A stretch of DNA of 64,000 bases from Rhizobium sp. GN54. Its GTDB lineage: Bacteria > Pseudomonadota > Alphaproteobacteria > Rhizobiales > Rhizobiaceae. The stretch covers positions 1 through 64,000 of the forward strand of contig NZ_JAJNCZ010000001.1 in assembly GCF_021026345.1 (NCBI RefSeq), read 5' to 3'. The notes below the pieces were generated by a model, which was not told where the DNA came from, did not search any database, and saw only the letters and a program-made list of their open reading frames with translations. This document shows positions 27,516-35,338 of the stretch, in pieces. The position numbers were made by a program, and so were the translations under genes. Each line of letters begins with the position of its first letter. The stretch's first letter is position 1.

Positions 27516-27630
27516 CCGTCATGCCGGACTTGACCCGGCATCCAGCGCGATCAAGTCCTTGATCGCAAGAAACTCTTTCCACCACGCAGACGCGCGGTGG
27601 CTGGATCCCGGATCAAGTCCGGGATGATGG
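27516..27630. repeat. Rhizobial palindromic repeat (RIME/REP-like)
   Basis: Two ~30-base imperfect inverted arms (CCGTCATGCCGGACTTGACC.. at 27516-27545, and CTGGATCCCGGATCAAGTCC.. at 27601-27630) flank an inner palindrome GCGATCAAG/CTTGATCGC at 27546-27565. This is the arrangement of mosaic intergenic repeats widespread in Rhizobiaceae. It lies between two convergent genes and can serve as a bidirectional terminator. Confidence 0.75.
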
Positions 27631-27642
27631 AAAAGGGGCCGG

Positions 27643-28566
27643 TCAGCCCGCCAAAATCTTGCCAAGCTCGGCGCCGGTCGGGAAGGCCGAGCGGGTGCCG
27701 CGGCGGCTGACGGTCAGTGCGGATGCTGCGGCGGCATGCCCGATGGCGCGGGTGTCGAGTTCGACGCCGCGCAGGGCGGCCGAGGCAAGGGCGACCGCCA
27801 TGAACGTGTCGCCGGCGCCTGTGGTGTCGATCGCGGTCGTGGCGACCGCCGGAATGCTGGCGATTTCCGCGCCGCGGCTCGCAAGCAGGGCGCCGTCGCC
27901 GCCGAGTGTCAGGACGACATGGCGGACGCCGGACTGCAGCAGCTTTTCGGTCGCGGCGATGTCGGAAGAGCCGGTCAGGCGTTCAGCCTCGCCGCGGTTG
28001 AGGAAGACGATGTCGATCAGCGGCCAGAACCTGGCGAAATACGGCCTGAGCGGCGAGGGGTTGAAGGCGGTGACGAGGCCGCGGCGGCGCGCCTCTTCAA
28101 GAAGCGCAAAGGTCGTGGCTTCGGAGAGATTGCCCTGCAGGACCATGAGGTCACCGGCGGTGGCGGTATCGAGTGCGGCGATCGCTTCGTCCGGCGAAAG
28201 CGAGCCGGCGGAATCGGTGGTGGTGATGACGGCGTTCTCGCCGTCGGGCGTGGTGAAGATGATGGAGAAGTCGCTGGAATGGCCGGCAAGCGCGATCAGC
28301 TTCGCGTCGACAGGTTCCGGCACGAGCTGATCATGAATGGTCTGGGCGCGGAAATCCTCGCCCACGGCCGCGACAAGGGCGGTGGAGAGCCCCGTTCGGG
28401 CCATGACCACGGCCTGGTTCGCACCCTTGCCGCCGAGGTCGCGCGTTTCTTCGCGACCGAGGATCGAAGCTCCGGCTTCCGGCATGGTCGATACGGATAT
28501 GGTTTCGTCGACGCAGACGTTACCGATGACATAGGCACGAACAGTGGCAGGCATTTGGTCAGGCAT
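27643..28566 (-). CDS. PfkB/ribokinase-family sugar kinase
   Basis: A 307-residue PfkB-family kinase. The N-terminal signature lies in the region VIGNVCVDETISVSTMPEAG..LGGKGANQAVVMARTG, and the C-terminal ATP/catalytic motif is TAIDTTGAGDTFMAVALASA with the catalytic Asp in GAGD. It phosphorylates a sugar or nucleoside hydroxyl. It is the only gene in 9.5-38.6 kb on the minus strand. Its start (ATG 28566 or 28554) lies only about 25 bases from the divergent BtpA-family gene, so the two promoters must lie inside each other's coding regions. A role in processing the product of the neighbouring hydrolases is inferred. Confidence 0.87.
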   Translation of the reverse strand: MPDQMPATVRAYVIGNVCVDETISVSTMPEAGASILGREETRDLGGKGANQAVVMARTGLSTALVAAVGEDFRAQTIHDQLVPEPVDAKLIALAGHSSDFSIIFTTPDGENAVITTTDSAGSLSPDEAIAALDTATAGDLMVLQGNLSEATTFALLEEARRRGLVTAFNPSPLRPYFARFWPLIDIVFLNRGEAERLTGSSDIAATEKLLQSGVRHVVLTLGGDGALLASRGAEIASIPAVATTAIDTTGAGDTFMAVALASAALRGVELDTRAIGHAAAASALTVSRRGTRSAFPTGAELGKILAG

Positions 28567-28591
28567 GTCTGGCCTTCGAAAGGAAATGAAA

Positions 28592-29434
28592 ATGCAGACG
28601 ATATCGGACAACAATTCGAGCGCCATAAGGGAAATATTCGGCACTGACAAGGCGCTGATCGGCATGATCCATTGCCAGCCGTTTCCCGGCGCGCCGCGCT
28701 ATCGCGGGGCCCCGATTGAGACCGTCTACGACGCGGCCATGCGGGACGCCGAGGCTTTGATAGAAGGCGGGCTGCACGGGCTGATCATCGAAAACCACGG
28801 CGACATCCCATTTTCCAAGCCTGATGATATCGGCCCCGAGACATCCGCGTTCATGTCCGTCATCACCGACCGGATCGCGCGTGCGACCGGCATCCCGCTC
28901 GGCATCAACGTCCTGGCAAACGCGCCGATCCCGGCCTTTGCCATCGCCATGGCCGGCGGCGCCAAGTTCATCCGCGTCAATCAGTGGGCCAATGCCTATG
29001 TCGCCAACGAAGGCTTCATGGAAGGCCGTGCGGCTGAAGCCATGCGCTACCGCTCGCTCCTGCGCGCCGAACATATCAAGGTCTTTGCCGATAGCCATGT
29101 GAAGCACGGCGCGCATGCGATCACCGCCGACCGGACGATCGAGGAACTGACCCGCGACCTCGCCTTCTTCGATGCCGACGCGGTGATCGCGACCGGCCAG
29201 CGCACCGGCAATTCCGCGACGGTGGAGGAGATCGAGACGGTTGCGTCCGCCACCCATCTGCCGCTTCTCGTCGGGTCCGGCGTCACCAAGGACAATATCG
29301 TCGAGATCCTGAAGCGCACCAACGGCGTCATCGTCGCCTCTTCGCTGAAGGAAGGCGGGGTGTGGTGGAACCCGGTCGAGCCTGCCCGCGTGAAAGCGTT
29401 CGTCGAAGCCGCTCGCCCGGCATTGGGTGCGTGA
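28592..29434 (+). CDS. BtpA/SgcQ-family TIM-barrel protein
   Basis: A 280-residue BtpA/SgcQ-family protein (PF03437), recognisable from ALIGMIHCQPFPGAPRYRG, the GLHGLIIENHGDIPF segment and LLVGSGVTKDNIVEILKR near the end. The fold is a predicted TIM barrel with a phosphate-binding glycine loop near the C-terminus. SgcQ lies in an uncharacterised sugar operon of E. coli and BtpA was linked to photosystem I in cyanobacteria; no general enzymatic activity is established. AGGA lies seven bases before ATG 28592; ATG 28586 is possible. It begins a tight four-part run with TenA and an amidase. Confidence 0.85.
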   Translation: MQTISDNNSSAIREIFGTDKALIGMIHCQPFPGAPRYRGAPIETVYDAAMRDAEALIEGGLHGLIIENHGDIPFSKPDDIGPETSAFMSVITDRIARATGIPLGINVLANAPIPAFAIAMAGGAKFIRVNQWANAYVANEGFMEGRAAEAMRYRSLLRAEHIKVFADSHVKHGAHAITADRTIEELTRDLAFFDADAVIATGQRTGNSATVEEIETVASATHLPLLVGSGVTKDNIVEILKRTNGVIVASSLKEGGVWWNPVEPARVKAFVEAARPALGA

Positions 29435-29435
29435 G

Positions 29436-30080
29436 ATGAGCGAGACGCTGTCCGAGCAGATTCTGCGCGAGAACAAGGTTGTCTTCGATGCGATGGTCGG
29501 CCATCGCTTCGTCGAGGATATCAAGGCGGATCGCCTGCCCAAGGCGGTGTTCGAACGCTACCTCGTGTTCGAAGGCGCCTTCGTCGATACCGCCATCTCG
29601 ATCTTCGCGTTTGCTGCCGCCAAGGCGGAGACGATCGCGCAGAAGCGATGGCTGATCGGCGTGCTCGACGCACTGGCCAACCAGCAGATCGCCTATTTCG
29701 AGAAGACCTTTGCCGAGCGCGGTATCGATCCCGCTGCCTTCGATACGTCCATCCCCGAAGTCGCGGCGTTCTGCGACGGCATGTTCGCAATCTCTCGTGA
29801 CGGCGGCTATCTCGACACGGTCGCTGCCATGTTCGCAGCCGAGTGGATGTACTGGACATGGTCGAAGGAGACCGCGCGGCATCCGATGAGCGATCCACTC
29901 CTGAAGGAGTGGGTGGATCTTCACGCGCACGAGGATTTCGCGGCGCAGGCCAGGTGGCTGAAGGCGGAACTCGACGCGGCCGGCGAGGGCATGGACCTGG
30001 AGGAGCGTTCGCGCCTCAGCGGTATTTTCGGCCATGCGCAGGCACTCGAGATCGCCTTCCACGATGCTCCCTATCTCTGA
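29436..30080 (+). CDS. TenA-family aminohydrolase, variant without the catalytic Cys
   Basis: A 214-residue all-helical TenA/THI-4/PqqC-family protein. Classical TenA (thiaminase II) has a catalytic Cys in a PCxWxY-type segment; here the segment is MFAAEWMYWTW with Glu136 just before the Trp, which resembles the TenA_E subgroup in which Glu replaces Cys. TenA_E members hydrolyse formylated or amino pyrimidine fragments of thiamine, so C-N bond hydrolysis is the likeliest reaction. ATG 29436 lies one base after the BtpA stop. The neighbours suggest recruitment to sugar or nucleoside catabolism, not thiamine synthesis; no thi gene is nearby. Confidence 0.82.
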   Translation: MSETLSEQILRENKVVFDAMVGHRFVEDIKADRLPKAVFERYLVFEGAFVDTAISIFAFAAAKAETIAQKRWLIGVLDALANQQIAYFEKTFAERGIDPAAFDTSIPEVAAFCDGMFAISRDGGYLDTVAAMFAAEWMYWTWSKETARHPMSDPLLKEWVDLHAHEDFAAQARWLKAELDAAGEGMDLEERSRLSGIFGHAQALEIAFHDAPYL

Positions 30081-30090
30081 GGAAAAGCGA

Positions 30091-31335
30091 ATGATCGAGA
30101 TCGACGGCAACCGTCTCAATGGCAGGGTCGAGGCCTTCGCTGTCATCGGCGCCACGCAGAAGGGGGGCGTCAATCGCCAAGCCCTGGCGGAGGGCGACCG
30201 CCGCGCTCGACAGCTTCTCGCAGATCTCGCCCGGGCCAGGGGCTTCTCCGTCTCGCAGGACCCGATGGCGAACCTCTTCATTCGTCGCGAAGGTCGGGAC
30301 GACAGCCTCGCGCCGCTTTTGATCGGCAGCCACCTCGACAGCCAGCCGGCAGGTGGCCGTTTCGACGGTGCGCTTGGCACGCTGTCAGCGTTCGAGGTGC
30401 TGGAAAGCCTCGAGGATGCCGGTATCGAGACGGAGCGTCCGGTTGTGGTGGTGGCATGGACGAACGAGGAAGGCTGCCGTTTCGCGCCAGGCTGCATGGG
30501 GTCCATGGCGTTTTCTGCGGGGGAAATCCCGAGCGAATGGCATAGGAAGCTTGCGACCGATGGGGCGCCGTTCGCCGGCGAACTGACCGCGACGATCGAA
30601 AGTCTGCCGGGGGCACAGATGGTCCCGCTCGGCTTTCCCGTCCATGCCTATCTCGAAGTGCATATCGAACAGGGCCCGTCGCTTGAGGCGAACGATATCC
30701 CGATCGGCGTCGTCGGCGGCATCCAGGGTACGCGGTGGCTGGATGTGACGGTGAGGGGGCAGACGGCGCATGCCGGCACCACGGGGTTGGCATATCGCAG
30801 AGACCCGTTGCGGGCGCTGACTGCGGGACTTGCCAACCTCTATGAAGCCATCATGCCCGCCGATGCCGATGCAAGGTTCACGATCGGGCGCATCTCGGTC
30901 GAGCCCGGCTCGGTCAATGCCATTCCCGAGGAAGCCCGCTGCACGGTCGACATCCGACACCCCGATCCGGACAGGCTGGATGAACTCGAGAAACAGGTTG
31001 CGTCCGCCATCGAGAAAGAGGCCGGACAGCAGCGCTGCTCGGTCTCCATCGCGCGATCCTTCGACATGCCTCCCTGCACGTTCCCGCCGGAACTGCAGGA
31101 CACGATCGAGCGGGCTGCTGCGAACGCAGGCTTCAAGAGCACGCGCATGCTGTCTGGAGCATTTCACGACGCGCTGTTCGTCAATCGTGTCGCACCGGCG
31201 TCGATGATTTTCGTTCCCTGCCGAGACGGATTGAGCCACAACGAGGCGGAATTCGTCGAGCCCCGACACGCGGTCGCCGGCTGCCAGGTGCTGGCGCGTG
31301 CCACGGTGTCTCTCGCGGGCGAAACGCGCCGTTGA
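30091..31335 (+). CDS. M20 hydantoinase/carbamoylase-family amidase
   Basis: A 414-residue zinc-dependent amidase of the N-carbamoyl-L-amino-acid hydrolase/allantoate amidohydrolase group. Metal ligands are visible: IGSHLDSQPAGGRFDGALGT (His, Asp), AWTNEEGCRF (Glu-Glu), YLEVHIEQGP (His) and DGLSHNEAEF (His). The lid domain with GQTAHAGTT is present. It would release CO2 and ammonia from a carbamoyl group or hydrolyse a related amide. ATG 30091 follows the TenA stop by 10 bases, with GAGGAAAAG as ribosome-binding site. Together with TenA it implies that the substrate of this operon contains amide or ureido nitrogen. Confidence 0.88.
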   Translation: MIEIDGNRLNGRVEAFAVIGATQKGGVNRQALAEGDRRARQLLADLARARGFSVSQDPMANLFIRREGRDDSLAPLLIGSHLDSQPAGGRFDGALGTLSAFEVLESLEDAGIETERPVVVVAWTNEEGCRFAPGCMGSMAFSAGEIPSEWHRKLATDGAPFAGELTATIESLPGAQMVPLGFPVHAYLEVHIEQGPSLEANDIPIGVVGGIQGTRWLDVTVRGQTAHAGTTGLAYRRDPLRALTAGLANLYEAIMPADADARFTIGRISVEPGSVNAIPEEARCTVDIRHPDPDRLDELEKQVASAIEKEAGQQRCSVSIARSFDMPPCTFPPELQDTIERAAANAGFKSTRMLSGAFHDALFVNRVAPASMIFVPCRDGLSHNEAEFVEPRHAVAGCQVLARATVSLAGETRR

Positions 31336-31353
31336 AATGTGCCGAGCGGATGG

Positions 31354-31370
31354 ATTGAAATATTTTCAAT
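31354..31370. promoter_or_regulatory. Inverted repeat upstream of the LacI-kinase fusion
   Basis: ATTGAAA-TAT-TTTCAAT is a perfect inverted repeat with a 3-base centre, located 18 bases after the amidase stop and about 107 bases before the second operator-like site. It may be an auxiliary operator or part of a weak terminator. Confidence 0.35.
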
Positions 31371-31460
31371 TTCAGGATTTTGAAGCCATGCGTTCTAACG
31401 GATGGGGCGAGGCGCTTGGTGCTCAAGGTGAATTTCCCGGATAATTGGAAAAATGTTTCT

Positions 31461-31503
31461 TTGACGGCTGCAAGGCCCACCCATACGCTTTGAAGCGCTT
31501 CAA
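31461..31503 (+). promoter_or_regulatory. Promoter and LacI-type operator of the second importer operon
   Basis: TTGACG at 31461-31466 and TACGCT at 31484-31489 (17-base spacing) form a moderate promoter. Directly after it, TTGAAGCGCTTCAA at 31490-31503 is a perfect 14-base palindrome with the central CG typical of LacI-family operators. It lies 14 bases before the start of the fusion gene whose N-terminus is a LacI helix-turn-helix, so autoregulation is likely. Confidence 0.6.
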
Positions 31504-31517
31504 TCGGCGGGGAACTG

Positions 31518-32696
31518 ATGAAAAAGGGCCGTCCCACCATCACGGATGTTGCGCGTGCAGCCGGTGTTTCGGTCGGTACCGTGTCAAATTTCCTCAATGG
31601 GACAGTGCCCGTCAAAGCCGAGACCGCTGAGAAGATCCAGGTCGCAATCCAGAAGCTGGCCTATCGGCCAAGCGTGTTTGCGCGATCGTTGCCGATGATG
31701 TCGGCCCGCAGGGTCAAGGCTGCTGAGGGCAATCCGCGGCTTCTGGTGGTCGGCCACATCTGTGTGGATTATCTCTGCCGCGTGCAGGTCCTGCCCCATC
31801 GCGACGACCGGGTGGCGGCGAGCCATATCGACAAGGCGCTTGGCGGTCCGGCGGCGAACCTTGCCGTCGCGGCTGCCGCGGTCGGCGATCCCTTTGGTTT
31901 GCAGATCGATCTCGCCACGGCTGTCGGCGATGATGCCGACAGCGAATGGGCCATGGCGGAATTGCTCGCCCATGGCATCAACGTGCTGCCGATCCGCCGG
32001 CCGGGCAAGAACCGGTTGCCGCGGGCAATGGTGATCATCGAGGCCAATGGCGGCCGTACGATCATCCACGAGACCTTCGAACTCAGCGAGATCGACCTTA
32101 CCGCGAACATGGATATTGCCCCCGGTCCGGTGCGCTCCTGCCTGCATATCGAGGGCTTCCACTACGAGCGGATGATGCCGTCGATCGCGCGCTTCCATCA
32201 GGCCGGCTGGAATGTGAGCCTGCATACGGCAGGATTGCCGGAAGGCTCGCGCAATCCGGAAGCCTTCGAGCGGTTGATCGGCCAGGTCGACCTCACCTTC
32301 ATCAACGACGACACGCTGCGCGAGATCTATTCCATTCGCACGCCGCTTGCCTCGATGATCGAGGAAGCCGCCCGCACGATCGCGCGGGTCCGGCCGCGCG
32401 GCGACGTGGTGCTGACGCTTGGCGAATTCGGCGCCGTCGTCTTTCGCAACGGCGGCGGTCCGCCGATCGAGGTGCCGGCGCTTCCGGTCAGCCGGGTCGA
32501 CGCAACGGGTGCAGGCGATGCATTCGCCGGAATTTTCCTGAGCCTCTGGCTGCATGGGCGCTCCCTCCTGGAGGCGGCGCGCCACGCGGCCGTGGGCGCA
32601 AGCCTGACCACGACCGCCGAAGGGGCGCAGGGCCGCACCGCGACAGCACAGGAACTCGAAACCCTGCTCTGCGCCGTGGAGGCGAAGGCGGGCTGA
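31518..32696 (+). CDS. LacI-type HTH fused to a PfkB-family sugar kinase
   Basis: A 392-residue two-domain protein. Residues ~6-58 are a clear LacI DNA-binding domain (TITDVARAAGVSVGTVSNFL, then KLAYRPSVFARSL as hinge). Where a LacI protein would carry its effector domain, residues ~73-390 are instead a complete PfkB/ribokinase fold: LLVVGHICVDYLCRV, ALGGPAANLAVAAAAVGDPF and the catalytic DATGAGDAFAGIFLS at 328-342 (Asp334). Both halves look intact and in one frame. It could be a kinase that represses its own operon when its substrate or product is absent or bound. A perfect LacI-type palindrome precedes it. Single-copy HTH means dimerisation must come from the kinase part. Confidence 0.9.
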   Translation: MKKGRPTITDVARAAGVSVGTVSNFLNGTVPVKAETAEKIQVAIQKLAYRPSVFARSLPMMSARRVKAAEGNPRLLVVGHICVDYLCRVQVLPHRDDRVAASHIDKALGGPAANLAVAAAAVGDPFGLQIDLATAVGDDADSEWAMAELLAHGINVLPIRRPGKNRLPRAMVIIEANGGRTIIHETFELSEIDLTANMDIAPGPVRSCLHIEGFHYERMMPSIARFHQAGWNVSLHTAGLPEGSRNPEAFERLIGQVDLTFINDDTLREIYSIRTPLASMIEEAARTIARVRPRGDVVLTLGEFGAVVFRNGGGPPIEVPALPVSRVDATGAGDAFAGIFLSLWLHGRSLLEAARHAAVGASLTTTAEGAQGRTATAQELETLLCAVEAKAG

Positions 32697-32734
32697 TCTC
32701 AAGACATATGGAATCCAAGGACAAGGAGACTGAC

Positions 32735-33508
32735 ATGGTGACGAAGGTTTTGCTGGTAGGAGAGAGCTGGGTCAGCTCGGCAACCCATTACAAGGGGTTC
32801 GACCAGTTCGGCAGCGTAACCTTCCATCTCGGCGCCGAACCGCTGGTCGCAGCACTTCAGGGCGACGAGTTCGACATCACCTACATGACGGCGCATGACT
32901 GCGTCGAAAAGTTTCCCTTCACGCTCGAGGGCCTGTCCGAATATCAGGTCATCCTGCTCTCCGATATCGGCGCGAATTCACTGCTCCTGCCGCCGGCCGT
33001 ATGGCTGCATGGCAAGCCGGTTCCCAACCGCCTGAAAATCATCCGCGAGTGGATCAAGGCCGGTGGTGGCCTCGTCATGGCCGGCGGCTATTTCTCCTTC
33101 CAGGGCATAGACGGCAAGGCGCGCTGGCGCCGCACACCGGTGGAAGAGGCTCTCCCCGTCACGTGCCTGCCTTATGACGACCGGCTGGAGGTTCCGGACG
33201 GCTTCAAGGCGGTCGTCACGGGTGCGAAGTCCCACCCCATTCTCGTAGGCATCGACGGGGAGTGGCCGCTGCTTCTTGGAGCCAACGAGGTCGTCGCCAA
33301 GGAAGGCGAAGACGTCGAGGTGCTTGCCAAGCTTCCGGAAGAGGAAGGCGGCCATCCGCTCCTCGTCACCGGCAGCTACGGCAAGGGCCGCACCGTCGCC
33401 TGGACATCCGACATCGGGCCGCACTGGGTACCGAACGAATTCATTGCCTGGCCCGGCTACGCGACAATCTGGAAGAACATTCTTCGCTGGGCAGCTAAGG
33501 CCAACTGA
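32735..33508 (+). CDS. Glutamine-amidotransferase-fold protein (DUF1355/ThuA-like), copy 2
   Basis: A 257-residue close homologue of copy 1 at 26706, alike along its whole length, with the same Cys-less elbow (LVMAGGYFSFQG). AAGGAG precedes ATG 32735. It lies between the LacI-kinase fusion and the ATPase of the second importer. Having one copy in each importer operon suggests the protein is central to the pathway, acting on two related substrates or producing the inducer. Its reaction is unknown. Divergence, mostly conservative, is spread over the length, so duplication is not recent. Confidence 0.8.
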   Translation: MVTKVLLVGESWVSSATHYKGFDQFGSVTFHLGAEPLVAALQGDEFDITYMTAHDCVEKFPFTLEGLSEYQVILLSDIGANSLLLPPAVWLHGKPVPNRLKIIREWIKAGGGLVMAGGYFSFQGIDGKARWRRTPVEEALPVTCLPYDDRLEVPDGFKAVVTGAKSHPILVGIDGEWPLLLGANEVVAKEGEDVEVLAKLPEEEGGHPLLVTGSYGKGRTVAWTSDIGPHWVPNEFIAWPGYATIWKNILRWAAKAN

Positions 33509-33529
33509 GCGGCCGCAAAGGATAGCACG

Positions 33530-34303
33530 ATGACCGTTCCATTCCTGCGCGCAACCGGCATTACGAAACGCTTCGGCGCCCTTACAGCACTCAAGGGCGT
33601 CGATATCGAGATCAATGGCGGCGAGGTTCTGGCACTTCTCGGCGACAACGGCGCCGGCAAGTCCACCTTCATCAAGATCCTTGCCGGTGCTCATCCCCAG
33701 AGCGAAGGTGAACTTCTGGTCGAGGGGCAGTCGGTGCAGTTCTCCTCGCCGAAGGATGCTGCAAGCTCCGGTATTGCGACAATCTTCCAGGAACTCGCGT
33801 TGTCAGAGAACCTGTCGATCTCTGAGAACGTCTTTCTCGGACGGGAGCTGAAGCGCTCGGTGCTTGGGATTCCGTTTTTGCGGCGCAAGGCGATGCGCGA
33901 CAGGGTGGATGGCCTTCTGCATGAGCTGGACGCCCATATTTCCGATCCGGAAGCGCCGGTCGGCAGCCTTTCTGGCGGCCAGCGTCAGGCGGTTGCGATC
34001 TGCCGGGCGCTCAATCTCAATGCAAAGCTTGTCATCATGGACGAGCCGACGGCGGCCCTGGCCGTCGCCGAAACCCGAAAGGTGCTCCAACTCACCCGCA
34101 AGCTTGCAGAACGTGGCTGCGCGGTCGTGCTAATCAGCCACAACATTGCCGATGTCTTCGAGGTCGCTGACCGCATGGTCGTCTTCCGCCGCGGCCGCAA
34201 GGTCGCCGAGCGGCGAAAGGAAGAGACCAATCCCGAAGAGATCGTCTCCCTCATCACAGGCGCTCATCCCGACGTGCGGGCGCTTGAACAAAACAATCAA
34301 TAA
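33530..34303 (+). CDS. ABC transporter ATP-binding protein, single NBD
   Basis: A 257-residue half-size ATPase of the sugar (FrcA-like) group. Walker A is GDNGAGKSTFIKIL, the signature is SLSGGQRQAVAICRAL, Walker B is VIMDEPTAALAVAETRKV, and the H-loop is LISHNIADVF. It drives the importer formed with the next three genes (binding protein and two permeases). It has no second domain, so it must act as a homodimer under a heterodimeric channel. A 21-base gap separates it from the amidotransferase-fold gene. Confidence 0.9.
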   Translation: MTVPFLRATGITKRFGALTALKGVDIEINGGEVLALLGDNGAGKSTFIKILAGAHPQSEGELLVEGQSVQFSSPKDAASSGIATIFQELALSENLSISENVFLGRELKRSVLGIPFLRRKAMRDRVDGLLHELDAHISDPEAPVGSLSGGQRQAVAICRALNLNAKLVIMDEPTAALAVAETRKVLQLTRKLAERGCAVVLISHNIADVFEVADRMVVFRRGRKVAERRKEETNPEEIVSLITGAHPDVRALEQNNQ

Positions 34304-34333
34304 AGCGCGTCCAACCGTTCCAGAGAGGTTCCC

Positions 34334-35320
34334 ATGCTCAATACAGTCAAGAATGCCTTTGTCTTATCAGCATTGACACTCGCCCTCAGCTCCACTGCCT
34401 TCGCCCAGGACAAGCCGAAGGTCGCCTTCGTGCCGCAGCTGATCGGCATTCCCTATTTCAACGCCATGGAGGCCGGTGGCAAGCGTGCCGCTGAAGAACT
34501 CGGCGTCGAATTCATCTATTCCGGCCCGGTCGATACCAACCCCGTCGACCAGCTCCAGATCGTCCAGAACCTGATCGACCAAGGCGTCAGCGCCGTCTCG
34601 GTCAGCGTGCTCGACGCGTCTGCCATAGCTCCCGTCGTCGAGGCCGCCAAGGCCAAGGGCGCCAAGCTGTTCACTAGCGACAGCGACGCTCCCGACAGCG
34701 GTCGCGCCGTCTACGTCGCGCAGGCGACCGACGAGGGCCTCGGCACGACGATCATCGACGAACTGGTCAAGCGCGTCGGTGAAGACGCCAAGATCGGCAT
34801 CGTTTCGGGCGAGGCGACGGCCTCCAACCTCAATGCCTGGATCGGCTTCATGCAGAGCCACGCGAAGGAGAAGTATCCGAAGCTGACGCTGCTCGAGCCG
34901 CAATATGCCGGTGGCACCGCCCAGCGTGCGGCGCAGATCGCCGGCGACCTGATGACCGCTAACCCTGATATCAAGGGCATCATCGCGGTCGCATCCTCGA
35001 CATGCCCAGGCGTCGCCCAGGCGATCGAGACGGCCGGCAAGACAGGCACGGTTGTCGGCACCGGCTATTGCAGCCCGAACACCGCCCGCGCCTACCTAAA
35101 GAGCGGCTCGTTCGGCTTCTCGGTGCTCTGGGATCCGGCGCAGCTCGGCTACCTGACGGTATGGGCCGGCAAGCAACTGATCGACGGCAAAGCATTCGAG
35201 GCCGAAAACAGCGTGCCGGGCTTTGCCTCGCCGGTCACCTACGACGCCGACAGCGGCATCCTGCTGCTCGGCCCGCCGGCCGTCTTCACTGCTGAAAACG
35301 TCGACAAGTTCGACTTCTAA
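34334..35320 (+). CDS. ABC transporter substrate-binding protein (rhamnose/AI-2-like)
   Basis: A 328-residue periplasmic binding protein with signal peptide (MLNTVKNAFVLSALTLALSS, cleavage near AFA-QDK). The mature part begins KVAFVPQLIGIPYFNAMEAG, a pattern seen in the RhaS/LsrB branch, with QNLIDQGVSAVSVSVLDASA and LWDPAQLGYLTVWAGKQLI later. It feeds the two-permease importer, the arrangement of rhamnose and autoinducer-2 systems. The ligand is unknown. Confidence 0.88.
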   Translation: MLNTVKNAFVLSALTLALSSTAFAQDKPKVAFVPQLIGIPYFNAMEAGGKRAAEELGVEFIYSGPVDTNPVDQLQIVQNLIDQGVSAVSVSVLDASAIAPVVEAAKAKGAKLFTSDSDAPDSGRAVYVAQATDEGLGTTIIDELVKRVGEDAKIGIVSGEATASNLNAWIGFMQSHAKEKYPKLTLLEPQYAGGTAQRAAQIAGDLMTANPDIKGIIAVASSTCPGVAQAIETAGKTGTVVGTGYCSPNTARAYLKSGSFGFSVLWDPAQLGYLTVWAGKQLIDGKAFEAENSVPGFASPVTYDADSGILLLGPPAVFTAENVDKFDF

Positions 35321-35338
35321 GGCCGGATAAAGTCTGTG

